From Marinobacter algicola DG893 (GTDB lineage Bacteria > Pseudomonadota > Gammaproteobacteria > Pseudomonadales > Oleiphilaceae): 64,000 bases of DNA. Of the stretch, positions 36,062 through 46,735 are shown piece after piece. The stretch lies in assembly GCF_000170835.1 (NCBI RefSeq), contig NZ_ABCP01000009.1, positions 1 to 64,000 of the forward strand, read 5' to 3'. The position numbers and the translations under genes were made by a program. The stretch's first letter is position 1; each line of letters begins with the position of its first letter. The notes below the pieces were generated by a model. The model worked only from the letters and a program-made list of their open reading frames with translations, searched no databases and was not told the origin of the DNA.

Positions 36062-37177
36062 CTATGGGCGAATGCGCTTCTCGCTATCGGGATCGAAAAA
36101 CACGACCTTTCTCATGTCGAACATCAGCTCTGCCTCTTCCCCCCAGTTCACCGGGTGTTCCGCGTCCAGTCGGCACTGCACATCCACATTGTTGAGGCGA
36201 ATAACGGCGAGGATGTCCGGCCCGGTGGGTTCGGTCACCTCCACCGTAAACCGGCTCTCGGCCACCATCTGGCTATCCCTTTTCTGTTCGTCTGGCTGGC
36301 TTATGTGCTCCGGGCGGATGCCGAGCACCACCTGTTTGCCAGCCCACCCCTGCAGGTAATCCGGCACTGGCAGGGCAAGTTTCCGGCCATCGCTACCCTC
36401 AATGTTGACCACCAGGCCCGGTCCAGCCTGCTCTACCGTCACATTGATAAAACTCATGGACGGCGAGCCCATAAAGCCGGCGACAAACAGGTTTTCCGGG
36501 GTGTCGTAGACTTCCTTCGGTGTACCCAGTTGCTGCAGTTCGCCGTCTTTAAGCACCGCTATCCGGTCCGCCAGGGTCATGGCTTCGATCTGGTCGTGGG
36601 TGACGTACACGATGGTGGTTTTCAGGCGCTGATGCAGCTTTTTGATTTCGGTGCGCATTTCCACCCGCAGCTTGGCGTCCAGGTTGGACAGCGGCTCGTC
36701 GAACAGATAGATCTTCGGCCTGCGAGCCAGGGCGCGCCCCATGGCGACCCGCTGTTGCTGCCCGCCTGAAAGCCGGGCCGGTTTCTTGTCCAGCAACGCG
36801 GAAATCTGCAGCAGATCGGCGACCCGCTCCACTTCCTGCTGGATCTCGTCTTTCGGCATACCACGGATTTTCAGGCCGAAGGCAATGTTCTCGCGCACCG
36901 ACATGGTGGGGTACAGCGCGTAGGACTGGAACACCATGGCGATATCACGGTCCTTCGGCTCCATGGTGGATATATCCTTGCCTTCCACCACAATCGACCC
37001 GCCGGTAATGGATTCCAGGCCGGCGATGCTGTTCATCAGTGTTGACTTGCCGCACCCCGAGGGCCCGACCAGGGTCAGGAACTCACCGGAGGCGATGTCA
37101 ATGTTGATACCTTTGAGGGTCTCATCGAGAGCCCCGGGATAGGTCTTGCGGATGTCCCGCAGTTCAAGTTGTGACAT
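36062..37177 (-). CDS. Sugar ABC transporter ATP-binding protein (UgpC/MalK type)
   Basis: A 371-residue ATPase with Walker A GPSGCGKST, Q-loop FQSYALYPTM, signature LSGGQQQR, Walker B IYLFDEPLSNLDAKLR, switch His VTHDQIEA, and the C-terminal regulatory TOBE/OB part (GIRPEHI) found in MalK and UgpC. Last gene of the minus-strand uptake operon, 6 bp after the second permease. It energises the two permeases encoded upstream. By analogy with Pseudomonas it would be gtsD of a glucose/mannose importer. Confidence 0.93.
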   Translation of the reverse strand: MSQLELRDIRKTYPGALDETLKGINIDIASGEFLTLVGPSGCGKSTLMNSIAGLESITGGSIVVEGKDISTMEPKDRDIAMVFQSYALYPTMSVRENIAFGLKIRGMPKDEIQQEVERVADLLQISALLDKKPARLSGGQQQRVAMGRALARRPKIYLFDEPLSNLDAKLRVEMRTEIKKLHQRLKTTIVYVTHDQIEAMTLADRIAVLKDGELQQLGTPKEVYDTPENLFVAGFMGSPSMSFINVTVEQAGPGLVVNIEGSDGRKLALPVPDYLQGWAGKQVVLGIRPEHISQPDEQKRDSQMVAESRFTVEVTEPTGPDILAVIRLNNVDVQCRLDAEHPVNWGEEAELMFDMRKVVFFDPDSEKRIRP

Positions 37178-37183
37178 GTTGTT

Positions 37184-38053
37184 TTACCCTTTAACCGAGC
37201 CGGCCGTCAGGCCGCGTATAAAGTACTTGCCGGCCACGATATAGACCACCAGCGTTGGCAGGGCGGCAATCATGGCGGCGGCCATATCCACGTTGTATTC
37301 CTTCACCCCGGTACTGGTGTTCACCAGGTTATTCAGGGCGACCGTTATCGGCTGACTGTCGCCACTGGCGAACACCACGCCAAACAGGAAATCGTTCCAG
37401 ATCTGGGTGAACTGCCAGATCAGCGACACCATGAAGATGGGAGTGGACATGGGCAGAAGGATGCGGAAGAAGATGGTGAAAAAGCCGGCGCCGTCGAGCC
37501 GGGCTGCCTTTACCAAAGCGTCGGGAATGGCCACGTAATAGTTGCGGAAAAACAGCGTGGTGAAGGCCACCCCGTAGATCACGTGGACCAGTACCAGGCC
37601 AGCGGTGGTATTGGCCATACCCAGTTTGCCCAGGGTGGCTGCCATGGGCAGCAGCACCACCTGGAACGGCACAAAACAACCGAAGAGCAACATGCCGAAC
37701 AACAGGTCTGAGCCCTTGAATTTCCACTTCGACAGCACGTAGCCGTTAAAGGCGCCCAGCAACGTGGAAATCATCACCGCCGGAACCGTCATCTTGAACG
37801 AGTTCCAGAAATAGCCTTTTACGCCTTCACACTGCACACCGGTACAGGCCTCGGACCAGGCCTTGGTCCAACCGATGGTTGTCCAGTCGGTGGGCATTGC
37901 CAGCAGGTTGCCGGAGCGGATATCCATGGGCGTCTTGAAACTGGTGATCAACATCACGATCAGCGGAATCAGATACACCAGGCAAGCCAGAAGCAGCACG
38001 CCGTAGATAGCAATGCGGCTGGGGCGAAAGCCGGTACGAACCATATCAGTCAT
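37184..38053 (-). CDS. Sugar ABC transporter permease (MalG/GtsC-like)
   Basis: A 289-residue inner-membrane permease with six predicted helices. The EAA loop is in YVAIPDALVKAARLDGAGFFTIFFRILLPMS, interrupted here by position (near 190-220). It pairs with the MalF-like subunit; the two genes overlap by 8 bp, showing translational coupling. Odd detail: it has a loop with two cysteines (ACTGVQCEG, near 70) between TM1 and TM2, facing the periplasm, which could form a disulfide. Confidence 0.92.
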   Translation of the reverse strand: MTDMVRTGFRPSRIAIYGVLLLACLVYLIPLIVMLITSFKTPMDIRSGNLLAMPTDWTTIGWTKAWSEACTGVQCEGVKGYFWNSFKMTVPAVMISTLLGAFNGYVLSKWKFKGSDLLFGMLLFGCFVPFQVVLLPMAATLGKLGMANTTAGLVLVHVIYGVAFTTLFFRNYYVAIPDALVKAARLDGAGFFTIFFRILLPMSTPIFMVSLIWQFTQIWNDFLFGVVFASGDSQPITVALNNLVNTSTGVKEYNVDMAAAMIAALPTLVVYIVAGKYFIRGLTAGSVKG

Positions 38054-38972
38054 GGCGTTTCTCCCTCAGTTCGGAATACAGGTAAGGCACCAGCAATGCC
38101 AGAATCGCACCCAGCATCAGCATGGCGCTGGCAGAGCCCAGCCCCATCTGTCCACGGGTAAAGGTATGGGCGTACATGAACACCGCCGGCAGGTCGGTGG
38201 AATAGCCCGGGCCACCCGCTGTCATGGCCATTACCAGGTCAAAACTCTTGATGGCGATGTGGGCCAGGACCATCACAGAGCTGAAGAACACCGGCCGCAA
38301 CGAGGGCAGGATGATCTTCCAGTAGATCACCGGCAGGCTGGCGCCATCCACCCGAGCCGCACGTATAATCGACGAGTCGACGCCCCGCAGCCCGGCCAGA
38401 AACAGCGCCATAACAAAGCCGGAAGCCTGCCAGACTGCCGCCATCACGATGGTGTAAATGGCAAAGTCGGAGTTCACCAGCCAGTCGAAGCTGAAGGACG
38501 TCCAGCCCCAGTCGTGCATCAGTTTTTCCAGGCCCAGGCGCGGGTTAAGAATCCAGCGCCATACGGTGCCGGTGACAATCATGGACAGCGCCATGGGGTA
38601 GAGATAAATAGTCCGGATCGCGCCTTCCTGGCGGATACGCTGATCCAGAAATATCGCCAGCACCACACCGATCAACAGGCAGATGCCGATAAAGAGCCCA
38701 CCAAAGATCGCCAGATTCCATGAAGCGACGATCCAGCGCTCGCTTTCCATCAGCTTGGCGTATTGCTCCAGGCCAACGAAATTGTAACTGGGCAGGAAGC
38801 TGGAATTGGTAAAAGACAGCACGCCCGTCCATAGCATGTAGCCATAGATCCCGATGCCAACCAGCAGGAAGGTCGGGGCCACCACCAATTTGGGCAACCA
38901 GCGCTGCAGGCCATCCATCAAGCCAGACGATGCCCTGGCCACCCCGGCGGGGCGACGTTGAGTGTGTTCCAT
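38046..38972 (-). CDS. Sugar ABC transporter permease (MalF/GtsB-like)
   Basis: A 308-residue permease with six helices after a short cytoplasmic N-terminus. The EAA loop reads GVDSSIIRAARVDGASLPVIYWKIILP in pieces (near 205-232). It forms the membrane channel with the MalG-like subunit. It starts 54 bp after the binding-protein gene, and that gap holds a strong hairpin. ATG at 38972 with the sequence CAGGGGATTCCTC before it. Confidence 0.92.
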   Translation of the reverse strand: MEHTQRRPAGVARASSGLMDGLQRWLPKLVVAPTFLLVGIGIYGYMLWTGVLSFTNSSFLPSYNFVGLEQYAKLMESERWIVASWNLAIFGGLFIGICLLIGVVLAIFLDQRIRQEGAIRTIYLYPMALSMIVTGTVWRWILNPRLGLEKLMHDWGWTSFSFDWLVNSDFAIYTIVMAAVWQASGFVMALFLAGLRGVDSSIIRAARVDGASLPVIYWKIILPSLRPVFFSSVMVLAHIAIKSFDLVMAMTAGGPGYSTDLPAVFMYAHTFTRGQMGLGSASAMLMLGAILALLVPYLYSELREKRHD

Positions 38973-38997
38973 GAGGAATCCCCTGAAGAAACCCGAG

Positions 38998-39016
38998 GGC
39001 CGCCCACCGGGCGGCC
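38998..39016 (-). promoter_or_regulatory. Intercistronic hairpin between binding protein and permease
   Basis: Perfect 8-bp arms GGCCGCCC and GGGCGGCC flank a 3-nt loop. No U-run follows on the minus strand. As in many ABC operons, it probably limits read-through and protects the binding-protein mRNA, so that the receptor outnumbers the membrane subunits. Confidence 0.55.
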
Positions 39017-39026
39017 TGATACGGCA

Positions 39027-40286
39027 TTACATGGCGGACTGGATGGCGGCTGCCAGCTGGTCCGTGGTTTTTGCCGGGTCCGGGTTGTTGGAGTTTACGA
39101 AGTTGGTGACCACATCAAAGATCTGGCCCTGGATGTAGCTGGTCGTCGCCAGCCCGTGGGAGAAGCTTGGCACCAGGCCACCATCGTCGGCACTGGACTT
39201 GAAGGTATTCATCGACGCCTGGGCACAGGTATCGAAATCACTCATGTCCATGTCGGTCCGAACCGGAATTGAGCCCTTGTTCTGGTTGAACAGGGTCTGG
39301 AACTCCGGTTCCAGGATGGTTCGGGCGAGGTCCTTCTGAGCCTTGATGTCCTCTTCCTCGGAGAGCGTGAACATCGCAAACGAGTCCACGTTGAAGGTAA
39401 ATTGGCCGGTTGTGCCCGGAGCGGGCGCACACACGTAATCCTCGCCCGGTGTCAGGCCCGCGGCGGTGAATTCGCCCTTGGCCCAGTCGCCCATGATCTG
39501 CATGGCCGCCTCACCACGAATCACCATGCCAGTGGCGGTATTCCAGTCACGGCCCGCCGCATCATCATCGACATAACTCATAACTTTGGCGAATTGTGCG
39601 AAGACGTCTTCCATTTTGGCGCTGTTGATCACATCCATGTCGTGGTCGACAAACGCCTTGCGGTAATCATCGGGGCCAAGCTCGGCAAGTGCCACAGCAT
39701 CAAAAACGGTCGCGTCCTGCCACGGCTGGCCACCATGCGCCAGGGGAATGTAACCCTCGGCCTTGAGCTTGTCGGCCACGTCGAAGAACTCGTCCAATGT
39801 GGTGGGCACCTCGACACCGACATCCTTCATGACCTCCGGGTTGACCCACAGCCAGTTTACCCGGTGTACGTTGACCGGCACGGCCACGTACTCGCCTTCA
39901 TACTTCATAACGTCGGAAATCATCGGAGGTATAAGCTGATCCCAGTTCTCAGCGTCGGCGACGCTGTCCAGGCTGGTCAGAAACCCCAGTTCCGCCCATT
40001 CACGAATATCCAGACCCTTGATCTGAGCCGCGGCGGGCGGGTTGCCAGAGACGGCACGGGTTTTGAGGACGGTCATGGCGGCTTCACCACCCCCACCGGC
40101 CACCGCAAAGTCTTTCCAGGTGTGGCCCTGCTCTTCCATCATTTTCTTGAGGGCGGCCGCAGCGCGCGCTTCACCGCCAGCGGTCCACCAGTGCAGAACC
40201 TCGACTTCACCGGCCTGAACGGCCGCTGTTGGCATCAGGGCGGCAGAGACCGCCAGAGCTGTAAGATGACGCTTGAACGATTTCAT
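39027..40286 (-). CDS. Sugar ABC transporter periplasmic binding protein (GtsA-like)
   Basis: A 419-residue secreted protein with signal peptide [18 protein letters not shown] to VQAG. The mature part begins [16 protein letters not shown], a signature of the glucose/mannose-type binding proteins of Pseudomonas and relatives, and includes [12 protein letters not shown]. The start at 40286 follows GGAGTCATGAT; a longer reading has no signal peptide. It stands between the porin and permease genes in one operon. Glucose or another hexose is the likely ligand. Confidence 0.92.
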   Translation of the reverse strand: MKSFKRHLTALAVSAALMPTAAVQAGEVEVLHWWTAGGEARAAAALKKMMEEQGHTWKDFAVAGGGGEAAMTVLKTRAVSGNPPAAAQIKGLDIREWAELGFLTSLDSVADAENWDQLIPPMISDVMKYEGEYVAVPVNVHRVNWLWVNPEVMKDVGVEVPTTLDEFFDVADKLKAEGYIPLAHGGQPWQDATVFDAVALAELGPDDYRKAFVDHDMDVINSAKMEDVFAQFAKVMSYVDDDAAGRDWNTATGMVIRGEAAMQIMGDWAKGEFTAAGLTPGEDYVCAPAPGTTGQFTFNVDSFAMFTLSEEEDIKAQKDLARTILEPEFQTLFNQNKGSIPVRTDMDMSDFDTCAQASMNTFKSSADDGGLVPSFSHGLATTSYIQGQIFDVVTNFVNSNNPDPAKTTDQLAAAIQSAM

Positions 40287-40327
40287 ATCATGACTCCTTA
40301 TTCTTGTCGTGGAGACGTTTGTCAGGC

Positions 40328-41803
<1,476 letters not shown>

Positions 41804-41848
41804 CTATGGCAATACCTCGGGGAGGAACGTATCAAACTGAAAGGCCGA

Positions 41849-41866
41849 TGTAACACGGTTGTTACA
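41849..41866. promoter_or_regulatory. Candidate operator upstream of the porin-sugar operon
   Basis: A perfect inverted repeat TGTAACA-CGGT-TGTTACA lies in the gap between the histidine kinase gene and the porin gene, about 85 bp before the porin start. The position suits the response regulator encoded upstream or a sugar repressor. OmpR-type regulators usually bind direct repeats, so the identity of the binder is open. Confidence 0.5.
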
Positions 41867-41873
41867 TGCCACC

Positions 41874-43343
41874 TCAATGTCGGGGCAGCGTGAGGGTGAC
41901 GTTCAGGCCACCGCCTGGCCAATTCGCGATTTCAAGGTCGCCACCATGGCTTTGGGCAATGTTACGGGCTATGCCGAGACCAAGCCCATGGCCCCGCCGG
42001 TGTTCCTGACCCAGGCGATAATAGGGCTCGAAAATCCGTCCAAGTTCGGCATCTGGAATACCCGGCCCGTAATCCCTGACGTGGATCGTTAACTGCTCAG
42101 GAGAATCCTCAACACTGATCGTCGCGGACTCTCCGTACTTGATCGCATTATCCACCAGATTGCCCAGGCAACGCTTCAGTGCCAGCGGCTTGCCGCGGTA
42201 GGCCGCGCAGGCGCCTTCCACGACCACCCGGGGATTCTCTCCTTCATAGGCTTCCGCCATTCGGCGTAACATGCCGTCAATATCAACCAGCTCCACGTTC
42301 TCGTGGATGTCGGTATCCTTCATGCCCTGCAAGGCACCTTTTACCAACAGCTCCAGTTCCTGTAGGTCACTCTCGAAGCGCTCGCGAATGTCGGCGTCGT
42401 CAATCAGGTCGGCGCGCAGGCGAAGCCGGGTTATCGGGGTTTTCAGGTCATGGGAGATTGCGCGAAATAGCTGATCCCTGTCGCTGATGTAACTTTGTAG
42501 CCGCCGATGCATGGTATTGAAGCCACGGGTTACCGCCACAATTTCCGCACTACCCTGCTCCCTCAATGGTGATCGGTGTTCATCCAGCGGCAAGTCCCGC
42601 GCTGCCCTGGCCAGCTTGTGCAATGGCCGGGTCTGGCGGCGCACCAACCAGGCCAGCACCGGGAACAAAACCCCTATCATCACCAGGATAAACACAATCT
42701 GTTGGCCGGGGATGCTTTCATCATCCAGCGAAACATAGGGCGCCGGCAGCAACGAAGCCAGGTACAACCACTCTCCTGTGGCGATCTCCACCTGGGTCAC
42801 CAGAACAGGCGGTTTGATGGGTTCCAGCGTCAAAGCATAGTGAGCCCAGGATTTCGGCAACGCATCCAATGGCAACTGGGTATTCAGTATTCGCAGGTCA
42901 TCGGGGTGAACAAATTCCACGTGCAGATTTATCGACTTGCCTAACCGGCTTTTCAACACCGCCACGACTTCGTCTGTCACCAGCCGCTTGCGTTCACTAT
43001 CAGGCAACGCCCGCATATCGATGTGTTTGTCGTTGAGGGAGACAAAAAAGCGGGAGCCTCCCATATCCCGCAGCTGGTCCAGCACAATATGCCGGTATTC
43101 CAGTGGCAGAGACTTGAAGAACTGCGTCGTTGCCGCCGCTGATGACGCCAGGTTGCGGGTGGTGCTGACCAGGCCCTCCACCTGTTGTGCGCGGAATGTG
43201 CCTACCCAGATCACGCTGGAGGCGACCTGGGCAACGCCCATTGCCAGTAGAGTCAGCAGCAGAATGCGCCCGAGAAGCGACGACGGCACCAGGCGCCAGA
43301 CCTTGCGGCTGGTTTCCAGGGCCCCCTCGTTATTCCGAGCCAT
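41874..43343 (-). CDS. Sensor histidine kinase (GtrS-like)
   Basis: A 489-residue membrane kinase: TM1 near 22-45, a periplasmic sensor of about 160 residues, TM2 near 228-248, HAMP (RRQTRPLHKLARAARDL), the phospho-acceptor His in FRAISHDLKTPITRLRL (near 299), N-box NLVDNAIKYG and G-boxes DYGPGIPD and HGLGLGIA. Its gene overlaps the response regulator gene by 14 bp. In Pseudomonas the related GtrS/GltR system controls glucose uptake, which fits the downstream porin and transporter genes. The ligand is unproved. Confidence 0.9.
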   Translation of the reverse strand: MARNNEGALETSRKVWRLVPSSLLGRILLLTLLAMGVAQVASSVIWVGTFRAQQVEGLVSTTRNLASSAAATTQFFKSLPLEYRHIVLDQLRDMGGSRFFVSLNDKHIDMRALPDSERKRLVTDEVVAVLKSRLGKSINLHVEFVHPDDLRILNTQLPLDALPKSWAHYALTLEPIKPPVLVTQVEIATGEWLYLASLLPAPYVSLDDESIPGQQIVFILVMIGVLFPVLAWLVRRQTRPLHKLARAARDLPLDEHRSPLREQGSAEIVAVTRGFNTMHRRLQSYISDRDQLFRAISHDLKTPITRLRLRADLIDDADIRERFESDLQELELLVKGALQGMKDTDIHENVELVDIDGMLRRMAEAYEGENPRVVVEGACAAYRGKPLALKRCLGNLVDNAIKYGESATISVEDSPEQLTIHVRDYGPGIPDAELGRIFEPYYRLGQEHRRGHGLGLGIARNIAQSHGGDLEIANWPGGGLNVTLTLPRH

Positions 43344-44046
43344 GGGTCACCGTTGCCGCCAGCAGATACCCTGCCCCTCGCACCGTCTTGATCAGCCTGG
43401 GGCTGCGCCCCTGGTCTCCCAAGCGCTGGCGCAGGCGGCTGACCGCCACATCCACTACCCGGTCCAGCGGCATGGATTCCCGCCCCCGGGTGACGCCGGA
43501 AATGGTGTCACGGTCGAGGACTTCGTTTGGGTGCGTCAGAAACAGTTGCAACAACGAAAAATCCGCGCCGGACAACGGCGTGGTTTCTCCCTGGTCCGAG
43601 ATAAGCTCATGGGCCTGGGTGTCCAGCCGCCAGCGATCAAAGCACACGAACCGGGGATTGTCCGCACGATTGAACCCGGAGCGTCGCAACAGCGCCTTGA
43701 CCCTGGCCTGCAATTCCCGGGCGCTGAAGGGCTTGGCCAGGTAATCATCGGCACCGATTTCCAGGCCGACCACACGGTCGGTTTCATCCGAGCTCGCGGT
43801 CAGCATGATGATCGGCACCTGCGAGTGCTCGCGAATTTCCCGGCACAGCGTAAAACCATCATCGCCCGGCAACATGACGTCAAGAACAATGAGATCGACC
43901 CGCGCCTCTGACAGCGTGCGACGCATGCTGTCGCCTTCGGCTGCGGTCATGACATCGTAGCCAACTCGGGACAGGTGTTCATGCAACAATTCACGGATCG
44001 CCAGGTCGTCGTCGACAACCAGAATCGATGTTTTTACATCAGACAT
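43330..44046 (-). CDS. OmpR-family response regulator (GltR-like)
   Basis: A 238-residue two-domain regulator. The receiver has the acidic pair in VVDDDLAI, the phospho-acceptor Asp in LIVLDVMLPGDDG (near 56) and the conserved Lys in YLAKPFSARE. The C-terminal winged helix ends in RSPRLIKTVRGAGYLLAA. Cognate partner of the overlapping kinase gene. By analogy with GltR it should govern the sugar porin and ABC genes that follow. Confidence 0.92.
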   Translation of the reverse strand: MSDVKTSILVVDDDLAIRELLHEHLSRVGYDVMTAAEGDSMRRTLSEARVDLIVLDVMLPGDDGFTLCREIREHSQVPIIMLTASSDETDRVVGLEIGADDYLAKPFSARELQARVKALLRRSGFNRADNPRFVCFDRWRLDTQAHELISDQGETTPLSGADFSLLQLFLTHPNEVLDRDTISGVTRGRESMPLDRVVDVAVSRLRQRLGDQGRSPRLIKTVRGAGYLLAATVTHGSE

Positions 44047-44145
44047 TCATAAGCCTTTATTGTTATTCGTACGAGCTAAAAAGCAGGGCAGCATGGTATC
44101 AAATACTTAACACTGCGCCTCTATCCTCCCGCCTCAGTAAACAGA

Positions 44146-45834
44146 TCACGGCGGGCCGATTTCGCAGGCCAGCACCAGCGCCCAGAATTCCGAAAAGTCA
44201 TTGACCACCACATCCGGCTTGTCCGGATGCTTGTGAGTGCCCGGAAAAATCCGGTTCAACCAGGGCAAATCCCACTGCGCGCCGTTGAAAAACACTGCCG
44301 TCATGCCGGCACGCTTGGCAGCAATGACGTCCGTGGTGCTATCACCGACGTACCAGACGCTCGGGTCTGGCGGGTAATCCAGCTTCTGCACGGCGAGATA
44401 AAGTTGATCGGGATGAGGCTTCCTCAGCGGCGTATCGTCTCCGCATACATCCACATCGAACAAATGCGTCCAGCCGGTATCTTCCACGGCAGCCAATTCA
44501 TGCTCGAAGAACTCCCGGTCACGATTGGTAATAACACCCACCTGAATATTGATCCGCCGAAGTCCCTCGAGAACGGCCCGCACCTTCGGCTCAAAGGCTT
44601 TCACCGTGCCGTAGTGCTTGCGATAGTGACGATTAAAGGCCTTGTGGGCAATCTGCTTGGCCTCCTGATCGTCCCCGAACAATACCTCGAAAATATCGGT
44701 GCGTGAGATCTTGCGGTCGGCCCGAACCTTGGGGTGAAGCCTGGCAAACTCCCGTACATACGCCACCAGCCGTGCGTCTTCCGGTGTCTTACTATCTTCC
44801 GGTGCCAGCATACGGCTGACCAGGCCCAGTTCCTCGAATTGCGGGAACATATCGTCCACCGCGTGGTACATGGCGTCCAGGGTATCCACCAGCGTGGCGT
44901 GCCAGTCGAACAACACCACCGACGGCCGAATCAGGCTGACAACGGCAGGATGCCAGTCCGGCTCAATGCGGGGCTGTGGCGGTTCCGGCCGTGGATAAGG
45001 CCGTGGCCGAACTTCCGCCGGAGTGGCCCGGAAGGCCTCTGGCTGCTGGCGCTCCAGCAACGCCAGCAGGTCAATGAGGTCTTCGAAGCTGTCCAGTATG
45101 GCGGCGGGAGCGTCGCGATAACTGAACCAACTGTCAATGCGATCCGGTTCCCAGCAGGCGCCGTTGTAGAAAACACCCGATACCCCGGCACGATTGGCCG
45201 TGAGCATATCCACGTAGCTGTCGCCCACATACCAGGCCTGTTCGTCGAGCGGCAGGCCCAGTTTCTCCAGCACGCGGGTAATCACTTCCGGGTCGGGCTT
45301 GTACTCGGTGACATCATCGGCGCAGACCGTAGCGTCAAACAGGTTGCGCCAGCGACCCTCGTCCACCATGTTCAGTTCCTTGTCGAGGAACTCCCGGTTG
45401 CGGTTGGTGGACACCGCCAGCCGGATACCCATGTCTTTCATGGCGGCCAGGTACTCGTAAGCGCCCTGCTGGAACGGCCGCACCTTACCAAAGTATTTGC
45501 GGTAACAATCGTTGTAGGCTTTATGGGCGATCAGCTTGGCGTCTTTATCGTCGCCAAAGATGGCGTTGAAGATGTCGGTGCGTGATACCCGCCGTTCCGC
45601 CAGAATGCGCGGGTGCAGCCGCCTGAAGATCCGTATGTAACGGACCAGGCGAGCATCATCAGAGGTGCGACATTTGTCCTCGGGCAGCAGCCGGTCCACC
45701 AGCCCCAGGTCTTCCAACTGCGGCAGCATCTCCTCCATGGCACTGAACATGGCGTCGTGCGTATCCACCAGCGTGCCATGCCAGTCAAACATCAGCACCG
45801 ATGGCGCGGGCAGTCCATCGCGGAATCGGGCCAT
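44146..45834 (-). CDS. Tandem HAD-family hydrolase (two fused HAD modules, DWH motif)
   Basis: A 562-residue protein built from two similar HAD modules (about 1-270 and 300-562) joined by a Pro/Arg-rich linker (RPRPYPRPEPPQPRIEPD). Each has a nucleophile motif (FDWHGTLVDT with D17; FDWHATLVDT with D310), a Thr motif (STNRN; ITNRD), a Lys motif (YKPDP; RKPHP) and the acidic motif VGDS-x-x-D. The usual second Asp of DxD, the general acid, is His in both halves. Function is unknown: a phosphatase-like or altered activity is possible. The gene begins 2 bp after the DUF2845 gene ends, so they are co-transcribed. Confidence 0.85.
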   Translation of the reverse strand: MARFRDGLPAPSVLMFDWHGTLVDTHDAMFSAMEEMLPQLEDLGLVDRLLPEDKCRTSDDARLVRYIRIFRRLHPRILAERRVSRTDIFNAIFGDDKDAKLIAHKAYNDCYRKYFGKVRPFQQGAYEYLAAMKDMGIRLAVSTNRNREFLDKELNMVDEGRWRNLFDATVCADDVTEYKPDPEVITRVLEKLGLPLDEQAWYVGDSYVDMLTANRAGVSGVFYNGACWEPDRIDSWFSYRDAPAAILDSFEDLIDLLALLERQQPEAFRATPAEVRPRPYPRPEPPQPRIEPDWHPAVVSLIRPSVVLFDWHATLVDTLDAMYHAVDDMFPQFEELGLVSRMLAPEDSKTPEDARLVAYVREFARLHPKVRADRKISRTDIFEVLFGDDQEAKQIAHKAFNRHYRKHYGTVKAFEPKVRAVLEGLRRINIQVGVITNRDREFFEHELAAVEDTGWTHLFDVDVCGDDTPLRKPHPDQLYLAVQKLDYPPDPSVWYVGDSTTDVIAAKRAGMTAVFFNGAQWDLPWLNRIFPGTHKHPDKPDVVVNDFSEFWALVLACEIGPP

Positions 45835-45836
45835 AA

Positions 45837-46430
45837 TCAGTTTCCCGTTGGTTTCTTGGCGGTCTCCACGTGAACCACCCGACCGTTGCGCAATTTCACA
45901 ATACGGCGAAACTGGGTCTTTCCAGTTTCGTACAGCCATTCTTCCACAGGTATCAGTTGATCGGAACGGTAATGACCGGCGACCGTTGACCCGCGGCCAA
46001 CGGGTTCCCAGGTGACCCGCCGGGAAAGCGGCTCGCCACAGTAGGCCACCATCTCAAATTCGCTGAGCCCGCTTTGCAGCCGCGCCGGAGAACAGTCACC
46101 GGCACTGTCGCCGGCAAAGCCATAGCCCAGACTGTGCTCATGCCGGAGTTTGCCATTCCTGAACTCAAGGCGGCGAATAAATCCCTGCGGGCCCGGGTTG
46201 TAATACCAATGCTCAACTTCGCCAACAACACCTATTCCGGGAACGGTGGCCGTGGGATAGGTCGCTACATAGTCTGGCGCACCGCAGCGCTCTTCAACCT
46301 CCACAGGCCAGTCGCCGACATCCACCAGTGACGAGCCACAGCGAAAGGCACCATTGGCGGCACCTGGCAAGGCAGCCAGCCCCGGAAGAACCATGAGCAT
46401 CAGCACCCTTATTGATAACGAAAAACGCAT
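45837..46430 (-). CDS. DUF2845 domain protein, secreted
   Basis: A 197-residue exported protein. The signal peptide MRFSLSIRVLMLMVLPG is followed by cleavage around ANGA, and the mature part starts FRCGSSLVDVGD. Two DUF2845-like halves can be seen: EVEERCGAPDYVATYP and a second with FEMVAYCGEPLSRRVTWEP, each followed by a W-Y-motif strand (VEHWYYNPGPQGF; VEEWLYETGKTQF). Four cysteines suggest disulfides. The family is of unknown function. ATG at 46430 follows GGGAGGAAGGGT. It leads a two-gene unit with the tandem HAD gene. Confidence 0.82.
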   Translation of the reverse strand: MRFSLSIRVLMLMVLPGLAALPGAANGAFRCGSSLVDVGDWPVEVEERCGAPDYVATYPTATVPGIGVVGEVEHWYYNPGPQGFIRRLEFRNGKLRHEHSLGYGFAGDSAGDCSPARLQSGLSEFEMVAYCGEPLSRRVTWEPVGRGSTVAGHYRSDQLIPVEEWLYETGKTQFRRIVKLRNGRVVHVETAKKPTGN

Positions 46431-46591
46431 ACCCTTCCTCCCCTGAACACTCCTAACCTTCCATAGTAGAAGCATGAAAAGGTGATGGGCACCCGTAAAT
46501 CGTAAAAAACACGTAAACACCCGTCGGTTAGTCCGCAATCGAGGTTTCAACGTAATTCTCGTGAAAGTCATCTCCATATCGATTGATCGAC

Positions 46592-46735
46592 ATGCACAAG
46601 AAGCTCAATCTTCCCGAGAAAGCCTGCCAAGCTTGTGAACGCCCTTTTACGTGGCGCAAGAAATGGGCCCGGGACTGGGACAATGTTCGTTACTGCAGTG
46701 AGCGTTGCCGTCGCTCTGGAAGGCGCACCCAATGA
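46592..46735 (+). CDS. DUF2256 small zinc-ribbon-like protein
   Basis: A 47-residue protein starting [19 protein letters not shown] and ending with RRTQ. The pattern LP-K-C--C-RPF-WRKKW ... V-YCS--CR is the DUF2256 hallmark, with two Cys pairs (CQAC near 12-15 and CSERC near 35-39) that could hold zinc. The family is often encoded beside photolyases and cryptochromes. Here its TGA overlaps the photolyase ATG (ATGA at 46732..46735), so the two are translationally coupled. No clear ribosome site precedes the ATG, which lies 11 bases after the ATC repeat region. Role unknown. Confidence 0.88.
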   Translation: MHKKLNLPEKACQACERPFTWRKKWARDWDNVRYCSERCRRSGRRTQ

